Source: Lacrimispora amygdalina (lineage in GTDB: Bacteria; Bacillota; Clostridia; Lachnospirales; Lachnospiraceae). Taken from it: a DNA stretch of 64,000 nt. Positions 60,268 through 64,000 of the stretch are shown one piece after another. The translations under genes and the position numbers were made by a program. The DNA lies in assembly GCF_900205965.1 (NCBI RefSeq), contig NZ_OAOF01000011.1:111175-175174 (forward strand). The letters are read 5' to 3'. The notes beneath the pieces were generated by a model. The model did not search any database and had not been told where the DNA came from. It saw nothing but the letters and a program-made list of their open reading frames with translations. Position 1 is the stretch's first letter; the number at the start of each line of letters is the position of its first letter.

Positions 60268-60863
60268 TGGATCGAAAAGAAGAATTTATGACAGCCATGG
60301 AATATATCCTGCCTGAACAATTTTCAAAAAGCAGCAGGAGTATTACACTACACTGTGAAAAACATAGTAAGGAAATCGTACATACATTTCTGGAAGCTTT
60401 CAAAACAGCAGTAGAGCAGACCACAATTCTTCAAGACCAGAAGAAAAAGGGAAAGGTGAGATATATTCTCTTTTCTCATTTGTACAGCAGTATTTTTCTG
60501 CAGCGCTATCTTATCAGGATCGATTTGATGGATCATACATTTTACAGCGATTCTTCTCAGGCTGTGTCTTACTGGGATGCCAGAGACATATATCAGCTTT
60601 TTGAGGAAGATGTGGAAGCTATCAGGGAAGAATTAGGCAAAAATTTTCCCAGAATCCATGAATATGAAGCAGATTTTATACGCTATGCTTATGCACCGTA
60701 TTATCATGGAGTGACCAAAGCTTTCTTACTGGCAATGCTGGAGGAAGCATTGCCAGAGCGCAATTTTCTTCCACATCAAGACAGATTAGAGAGTTTTGTG
60801 AGTATTCTGTTCGGGGAGTATATGGGAGAAGCGGACGTTCTCTTTCAGTTAGGAGAGGAGTAA
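60267..60863 (+). CDS. Hypothetical protein of the spike/effector region
   Basis: A 198-residue soluble protein with no signal or membrane span, rich in aromatic and acidic residues (HTFYSDSSQAVSYWDARDIY). It overlaps the VgrG 2 stop by one base and ends 2 bp before the next gene. The family is not recognised. Position between spike and effector suggests an adaptor, chaperone or accessory protein. Confidence 0.65.
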   Translation: MDRKEEFMTAMEYILPEQFSKSSRSITLHCEKHSKEIVHTFLEAFKTAVEQTTILQDQKKKGKVRYILFSHLYSSIFLQRYLIRIDLMDHTFYSDSSQAVSYWDARDIYQLFEEDVEAIREELGKNFPRIHEYEADFIRYAYAPYYHGVTKAFLLAMLEEALPERNFLPHQDRLESFVSILFGEYMGEADVLFQLGEE

Positions 60864-60865
60864 AT

Positions 60866-61387
60866 ATGAGATATTTCATGATATATGCTGATAAAAAGAA
60901 CCCACAGCCACGATTCATGGACTGGTACACTCAAATGAGACCAGGCAGGACGGATAGTCAGATATATGAGGAGCTTTCCAGACAGAATCATTTTCAAATA
61001 GAATTAAACAGGGAGATAACATTTATGGACCTGATTTGTCACCCCTGTTTCATGGTTTCAAAGGAATTTGCAGCGTTAATTAGAGTATATAGTCCGGAAA
61101 TCCAATTCAAATATGCAACATTAAATGATAAGGAAAACAGGAGAAGTGCTTTTTACCAGATTCCTGATTTACCGCAACTGGATTGTCTGGATGAAAAAAG
61201 TGAAATAAGCAGAGATGGAAGTATAATCATTAAAGGGGTTTTGAAAAAAGAGAAAATACAAACACATTCTATTTTCAGACTTGGCGGCATAAAAGGACGA
61301 TACATTGTGGCAGACTTGAAATTCGTAGAAAGTGCCTGCCGAAGAGAAGTTATGGGTATGAGAATAGAGGAAATTGTGGTAAAATGA
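60866..61387 (+). CDS. Imm11/DUF1629-like protein
   Basis: A 173-residue protein. The C-terminal part, IFRLGGIKGRYIVADLKFV followed by REVMGMRIEEI, resembles the end of Imm11-type (DUF1629) immunity proteins. The N-terminus MRYFMIYADKK is also typical of that group. Placed between the spike genes and the toxin-like gene, it could be an immunity protein for an absent toxin or a retained accessory protein. The match is by pattern and moderate. Confidence 0.55.
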   Translation: MRYFMIYADKKNPQPRFMDWYTQMRPGRTDSQIYEELSRQNHFQIELNREITFMDLICHPCFMVSKEFAALIRVYSPEIQFKYATLNDKENRRSAFYQIPDLPQLDCLDEKSEISRDGSIIIKGVLKKEKIQTHSIFRLGGIKGRYIVADLKFVESACRREVMGMRIEEIVVK

Positions 61388-61400
61388 AAGGAGAAAACGT

Positions 61401-62720
61401 ATGGGTTGGTTTTCCTGGTTGTTTGGGAAAGAGAAAGGACCACCGGAGCCGTTGGTGTTAGGGGCAAAGCTACGCTGCCCGTATGGTTCACAAGACAGTT
61501 ATTTATATGTGGATTCAGTCGGTATTGATGTCAATAACCTTCCGAAAGCATGTGTGGAGGACTGTAAGGCATTGCATAATATTGGGTCATTTGGAGACTG
61601 TTATGCGGGAGGCCCTTGTGAGAAATCAATGGTTTTGGATGAAAAATGGGAGAACCCGGAACCGCAGGGTGAAAAGATAAATGGGAAGGAAATTATAACA
61701 ACGAAATCTTTACTTTCCTGTAGAGCATCCGGGATGGAATTTAAAATTATTAACTCAGGGCAGGATGGAATTTTTGCAAAGCAGATTATACTAATGCAGG
61801 AGATGGATGAGAAATACCCGGGACTGCGGGAGATACTGGATAATCCATATGGAAGTTTATATTTGAATGAAGGAAAGTATGAATTGGCGCTCCAGTTTAT
61901 AGAGGATCGGATGATTAAGAATGGGGGAAAGATTGAGCTTTACACCCTGTATGATAAAAATAACCTTGAAGGGGAGTATATTAAGGGAGCGCTGGGGCGT
62001 CTGATGCCGTATTGCGATACGGGAGCGCTGGAAAGTTTATTAAACGGGATGGAAAATTCCGCAAGTAAAAATAAAATGGATGCAAACGCGGACTGGGATG
62101 CGCACGTAATAAATGCGGAAATGATAAAGCTGTTAAAGAAGGATTGTAAAGAAACAAAGGAGCAGATAGAAACAAAACCTTTTTATAAATGGCAGGAAGA
62201 AAACAAACTGTTTTTAAGCGTGGCAGCGGAAGGAGTAACTAATTTTGCTTATGGAACGTTGATGTATTACAGTGCGATGGGTAGCACTGGTAATACCCAA
62301 AGTAAGGGCAATAAACCTGCGGTTAAGGAGAAAAATGGGGGATCTGGAACTAAGGGGACGGGTGACGCTGTTAAAGGTGGATCAAAAATTGCGGATGATA
62401 TTGTTAAACAAGGACAGAAAGCATTAAATAATTTTGATATTAATTCATCTTATGTTAAACCCAAACACTTATCTTCCAGTGGTGGTAAAGGTGCAAAATT
62501 TTTAGGAGATACAAAAGAAGCAGCTGAAGTAATATTAAAGGATGCTATGAGCAGTGGAAAAGTTCAATCAATAGCCGACAATGGCTTAACAAAAATGGGA
62601 CAACAAAGCTATCAAATTGTAATTGATGCTGGAAAAGAAGTTGGTACAAAAGGTGAAACGTTAATTAAAATAGTTATTTCAGAAGATGGTGGAATGCTTA
62701 GCGCATATCCAGTTAAATAA
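61401..62720 (+). CDS. DUF4280 (PAAR-like) effector with C-terminal toxin-like domain
   Basis: A 439-residue protein in three parts. Residues ~18-75 are DUF4280-like, a PAAR-type tip, with LGAKLRCPYGSQ and spaced cysteines (CVEDCKALHNIGSFGDCYAGGPC); the fold extends to ~120 with a further LLSCRASG. A helical linker with one hydrophobic segment (FAYGTLMYYSAMG) follows. The last ~90 residues begin KPKHLSSSGGKGAKF and end GGMLSAYPVK, a layout like BECR-type ribonuclease toxins. The 3' end is AT-rich compared with the 5' half. It is followed by a small acidic protein as expected for an immunity partner. Confidence 0.75.
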   Translation: MGWFSWLFGKEKGPPEPLVLGAKLRCPYGSQDSYLYVDSVGIDVNNLPKACVEDCKALHNIGSFGDCYAGGPCEKSMVLDEKWENPEPQGEKINGKEIITTKSLLSCRASGMEFKIINSGQDGIFAKQIILMQEMDEKYPGLREILDNPYGSLYLNEGKYELALQFIEDRMIKNGGKIELYTLYDKNNLEGEYIKGALGRLMPYCDTGALESLLNGMENSASKNKMDANADWDAHVINAEMIKLLKKDCKETKEQIETKPFYKWQEENKLFLSVAAEGVTNFAYGTLMYYSAMGSTGNTQSKGNKPAVKEKNGGSGTKGTGDAVKGGSKIADDIVKQGQKALNNFDINSSYVKPKHLSSSGGKGAKFLGDTKEAAEVILKDAMSSGKVQSIADNGLTKMGQQSYQIVIDAGKEVGTKGETLIKIVISEDGGMLSAYPVK

Positions 62721-62738
62721 ACCAGGAGGTAAAAATAT

Positions 62739-63017
62739 ATGAACGTAATGGAAGGATTTTTGCAATCAGAAATTAATACACAAGAATTGTATGAGGAAAT
62801 AATGAATTTTATAACATCATATCATGTTAGAAATGGTGAGTTTGAGGGAAACGAATATATAATAAAAAAAATGGATCAGACAAACTTTATCATATTTCCT
62901 GAATATGAGGATGAAGATGGAGAACGTGAAATCCATGCGGCTGAAGCTGTATATAGAGAAAATTTGATAAAAAGAATCAATGAATATGCTTCGAAAAAAA
63001 ACATAATAATACATTAA
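62739..63017 (+). CDS. Candidate immunity protein for the DUF4280 effector
   Basis: A 92-residue acidic protein with a strong ribosome site (AGGAGG). It includes PEYEDEDGEREIHAAEAV, and is AT-rich like the toxin tip. Its place right after the effector gene is typical of toxin-immunity pairs. No family is recognised; the role is inferred from position, size and charge. Confidence 0.6.
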   Translation: MNVMEGFLQSEINTQELYEEIMNFITSYHVRNGEFEGNEYIIKKMDQTNFIIFPEYEDEDGEREIHAAEAVYRENLIKRINEYASKKNIIIH

Positions 63018-63666
63018 AAAATATTTCCAAATCGTATACACAACCAAACAGAGAAAAAATCTCAGCTTGATGGTGTTCTAGAATAATAGTTATAATTCTT
63101 GATTAACTAATCAAGGAGTTATTGATTATGACCCCGCAACTCTTCTGTATAAATGGGCATTTCTGGTAAGTACGACTCCGGTTGCGACCCCAATGCCAGG
63201 AATACGACCCCGATGAAAAGTTATCTCAGCCCGCATTGCGGGCTGATGTAATCCGAGCAGGGGAGATTTTTGACCCCGGATCTTTAACCTGCATCATTTT
63301 CGACCCCATGGTTCATACCTGCTTTTGGAGCAAAATAAGGCGAGAATTTTCCAGTTCAGGAATTTATAAATGGTTGCGATTATGCGACATAAGGAATATG
63401 GAAAACTGGCCTATATGCGACATTTTACTGAAAAAGCAACCGGAATACGAACAGGAGGTAATCGCAATCCTAACAGCTATCAGGTGCAACGGGAAAAGAC
63501 TATAGTTTTCTGATTTGCCCAACAAGGCTTTTTATCGTCTGATTGGCATATATGTTCCACCATTGGTTTTAAAGGTCACACAGGGGCAATTATTTGCGAC
63601 ACAGGGCAAAACGAAAGTGGTCTATTGATTCCATTTCACCAGAAACTTAGCCAGATTACCTACCCT

Positions 63667-63685
63667 ATGGTTCATGGTGAACCAT
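63667..63685. repeat. Short palindrome ATGGTTCA-TGG-TGAACCAT
   Basis: Perfect 8 bp arms with a 3 bp spacer in a gene-free stretch. CATGGTTCAT also appears at 63306-63315, near a GACCCC repeat. It could be an operator or transposase site, or chance. Confidence 0.45.
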
Positions 63686-63726
63686 AAATTTACAGGAAAC
63701 TGATTCTATGGTAAAATGGTGCTGCC

Positions 63727-63770
63727 GGGGGTTACAGGGGGTGAAAACACTTCTTCTGTAACTCCCTTTT
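63727..63770 (+). terminator. Terminator-like hairpin downstream of the injection-system cluster
   Basis: GGGGTTACAG pairs with CTGTAACTCCC across about 18 bases, followed by TTTTCTGTTTCTTTTTC. It is the first good terminator-like hairpin after the immunity gene, though 700 bp away. Confidence 0.55.
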
Positions 63771-64000
63771 CTGTTTCTTTTTCTGCCGTTCCTTTCTCCT
63801 GAAACTAAATCCAGAAATGACTTGCAATCCATTCCATACAGAGTTAACATCAACAACCAATAAATGAAATAACTTGTCCATCCACCCATTGGTTTGTTGT
63901 AGATTGGCTGTCGCCCCCTTGCGGACTCGCAAAGAGTTAACGCTGTCATCTGAGGTTGCCGGTACGGGAACTGATTGGTCGGAAACAAGATCAGGAGGGA

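Larger units (their letters stand above)
63018..64000. other. Gene-poor region with GACCCC/GCGAC repeats, possible mobile-element remnant
   Basis: GACCCC occurs at 63130, 63186, 63206, 63272 and 63302, with a GACTCC variant at 63174. TATGCGACAT is present at 63381-63390 and again at about 63415, and TTTGCGACAC near 63593. Clusters of such degenerate short repeats are seen at ends of some IS21-like elements. The longest open frames (63182-63505 plus; 63665-63988 and 63732-63932 minus) have no recognisable domain and no good ribosome site, so I do not call them genes. The window ends before any transposase is visible. Confidence 0.4.

Noticed and set aside
43024..63017. A complete prophage
   Set aside because: There are no capsid, portal, terminase, integrase or lysis genes, while VWA, FHA, PP2C and Hsp70-like genes are not phage-like; tail-type genes alone fit an injection system.
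63182..63505. 107-codon plus-strand frame downstream of the immunity gene
   Set aside because: No ribosome site, unusual composition and full overlap with GACCCC/GCGAC repeats; it looks like chance in non-coding DNA.
63665..63988. Minus-strand frames of 107 and 66 codons at the right edge
   Set aside because: No recognisable transposase or other domain and they cross the palindrome and the terminator-like hairpin. The window end prevents a better judgement.
1..64000. CRISPR array, tRNA or rRNA genes
   Set aside because: I found no regularly spaced direct repeats of CRISPR type and no recognisable tRNA or rRNA sequence by eye.

Overview
The window reads as chromosomal DNA of an anaerobic, low-to-mid GC, Gram-positive gut-type Clostridia, most likely a Lachnospiraceae member (Lacrimispora / Clostridium saccharolyticum-like). 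The reasons are the strong AGGAGG ribosome sites, AddAB in place of RecBCD, purine and manganese riboswitches, selenium-dependent purine fermentation genes, LytTR signalling, and the absence of outer-membrane genes. Genus-level placement is an inference.

Region 1 (1-3261): the tail of an unknown plus-strand gene, then minus-strand genes for a K+/Na+-Ca2+ exchanger-type antiporter behind a likely manganese (yybP-ykoY) riboswitch, a MATE exporter, and a small membrane-anchored FMN-binding-like protein. Region 2 (3400-12989): addB-addA (double-strand break repair), then selD, a NifS/CsdB-like gene and a DUF3343 gene. These last three look like a selenium supply module.

Region 3 (13078-35449) is a purine-degradation locus. 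A guanine-type riboswitch precedes guanine deaminase and an AzgA/PbuG-type permease. After tspO comes a minus-strand operon (PAS/HTH regulator, ygeX, ygeY, ygeW, carbamate kinase, xanthine/urate permease). It is divergent from ssnA, ygfK, a selenium-dependent xanthine dehydrogenase, hyuA, yqeC, a molybdopterin-binding protein, yqeB and mocA. The gene set matches the E. coli ygeW-xdhD region and the purine/urate degradation cluster reported in gut anaerobes. selD, yqeB and yqeC suggest a labile-selenium molybdenum hydroxylase. No selA, selB or tRNA-Sec is present here.

Region 4 (35597-63017) starts with a PAS-GGDEF-HD-GYP protein and a LytTR regulator/membrane protein pair. A collinear ~24 kb cluster follows that I read as a contractile injection system in a monoderm. 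It holds a lipoprotein with an internal duplication, a membrane-anchored VWA protein, a large TssC-like sheath protein, a 30-residue membrane peptide and two Hcp-like tube proteins. Next come a DnaJ-domain protein, two FHA proteins, two PP2C-type phosphatases (one fused to a membrane segment and TPR-like repeats), a large actin/Hsp70-like ATPase and three likely baseplate proteins. The distal end has two VgrG-like spikes, paired DcrB/DUF1795-like proteins, an Imm11-like protein, a DUF4280 (PAAR-like) protein with a toxin-like C-terminus, and a candidate immunity gene. ClpV, TssJLM and a separate TssB are not visible. Two promoters in the cluster share the same direct-repeat architecture, suggesting control by the LytTR regulator.

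Region 5 (63018-64000) has no convincing gene. It contains degenerate GACCCC and GCGAC repeats, a short palindrome and a terminator-like hairpin, and may be the edge or remnant of a mobile element.
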